6,236 nt of DNA from NCBI GenBank assembly GCA_012270625.1, contig JAAXHZ010000058.1:1-6236 (forward strand). The letters are read 5' to 3'. Shown here piece by piece: positions 5,565 to 6,236 of this stretch (within the stretch, counting starts at the first letter, position 1; each line of letters opens with the position of its first letter). The stretch comes from Dehalococcoidia bacterium (lineage in GTDB: Bacteria; Chloroflexota; Dehalococcoidia; SAR202; UBA11138). A program made the translations under genes and the position numbers. The notes under the pieces were generated by a model that was not told the DNA's origin, made no database searches, and worked only from the letters and a program-made list of their open reading frames with translations.

Positions 5565-5573
5565 AAGAGCAAG

Positions 5574-6236
5574 TTACAGCTCCAGGGCCGCGTACGAAGC
5601 TGCCATGATGTTCTCCGAATCGATGCGGTACTCCTTGTACAGCTCTTTCATGGAGCCGGACTGCCCGAACTCGGTTACTCCAACTGGAATCACCGGCGTT
5701 CTGAGCGCGCTTCCCACCCATGAGAGTGTGTGGGGGTGTGCGTCCTGGACAGTCACTACCGGGGCGTTTCGCGCATCTGACGATATGGAATCGGCCATGA
5801 ACATATCCAGGTCGCCCTTGCCGTCCATGGCGTCATAGACCGACTGCTGAAACGCTCTGTACAGGGGTCCCGGCCCGGTCACGTTGACCACGTTGGCAAA
5901 CACGCCCTCCTCGAGCAGCGCGTTGCTGGCAGCCACCGCCTCCGGAATCATCGCTCCGCTGGCAAGTATGTGGATCACGTTGGTCCCAGGCTTGAAGCCG
6001 TGGTTTCGGCTCCTGTCTATTAGCCTGTACGCGCCGTTTAGAACCTGCTGCCGCATTCGCGCGCGCGCGATCGGCTCGTCCGGCGCCTTGAGAAGACCCT
6101 GATCGACACGTTTGCTGGTGAGCCTAAGATAGAAAGACCGCGACCGGTTTCTGATCTGTTCCAGCGCCGCCAGCATGATCCACTCTAGCTCCTGCCCAAA
6201 GCATGGCTCGTAGAAATCTATCTCCGGGATTTCTGT
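5574..6236 (-). CDS. AceE-like 2-oxoacid dehydrogenase E1 / transketolase-family protein, C-terminal part (gene runs off the window)
   Basis: The frame is open to the right edge, so the 5' end is missing; 220 C-terminal residues are visible. They align in order, from memory, with the C-terminal region of homodimeric pyruvate dehydrogenase E1 (AceE). FYEPCFGQELEWIM (8-21) corresponds to the YDPsfayEiavIM block. HILASGAMIPEAVAASNALLEEG (about 89-111) corresponds to the LLGSGSILRHVREAAEIL strand-helix. The end, with APVVTVQDAHPHTL, VTEFGQSGSMKEL and Y-RIDSENIMAASYAALEL, corresponds to the GTDGFGRSDSRENLRxxFEVD block. AceE itself decarboxylates pyruvate with thiamine diphosphate and passes acetyl to E2; the thiamine-binding and substrate domains are outside the window. 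The protein stops right after AALEL, earlier than AceE, and FGRSD is FGQSG, so substrate and even reaction are open. A methionine at 6176 is internal. The family is well supported. Confidence 0.85.
   Translation of the reverse strand, partial: TEIPEIDFYEPCFGQELEWIMLAALEQIRNRSRSFYLRLTSKRVDQGLLKAPDEPIARARMRQQVLNGAYRLIDRSRNHGFKPGTNVIHILASGAMIPEAVAASNALLEEGVFANVVNVTGPGPLYRAFQQSVYDAMDGKGDLDMFMADSISSDARNAPVVTVQDAHPHTLSWVGSALRTPVIPVGVTEFGQSGSMKELYKEYRIDSENIMAASYAALEL

Overview
The window is 6.2 kb of GC-rich bacterial chromosome with ordinary gene density. It holds six complete genes and one gene cut by the right edge. No rRNA, tRNA, CRISPR array, transposase or phage gene is visible. The organism is probably a Chloroflexota bacterium of the Dehalococcoidia/SAR202 type. 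That rests on the style of the cyclophilin lipoprotein (its cysteine-bearing insert before the HSVFG motif), the Ig-like and von Willebrand A-like (VWA) envelope proteins, and the two kinds of palindromic dispersed repeat. It is an inference from recalled family resemblance, not a database result.

Left part (1-1398, plus strand): a 52-bp folded repeat (19-70), a leader with a possible 28-codon upstream reading frame (161-247), a DUF1801 protein (253-729), a candidate promoter (736-765), and a secreted, membrane-anchored Ig-like protein resembling FixH/YtkA (805-1398).

Middle (1340-3975): a small lipoprotein on the minus strand (1340-1744) overlaps the Ig-like gene tail to tail. It is divergent, across only 38 bp, from a 730-residue membrane protein (1783-3975). 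That protein has a signal peptide, a VWA-like domain without a canonical metal site, Ig-like domains, a proline-rich stalk, one membrane span and a cytoplasmic domain that looks like a decayed FHA fold. Three consecutive genes thus encode exported or membrane-anchored proteins, which suggests an envelope-associated function, but nothing in the sequence names it.

Right part (3976-6236, minus strand): a composite palindromic element (4055-4142) separates convergent genes. Beyond it lie a cyclophilin-type peptidyl-prolyl isomerase lipoprotein (4160-4867) with its own good sigma70-like promoter, a divergent type II dehydroquinase-like protein (5049-5486) lacking the usual Arg/Tyr catalytic pair, a second inverted copy of the 52-bp repeat (5513-5564), and the C-terminal 220 residues of an AceE-like 2-oxoacid dehydrogenase E1/transketolase-family protein (5574-6236).

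No clear new defence or mobile system is visible. The points most worth following are the dehydroquinase-like protein with an altered active site beside an AceE-like gene, the 52-bp inverted repeat pair whose differences preserve a hairpin, and the VWA/Ig/FHA-like transmembrane protein.
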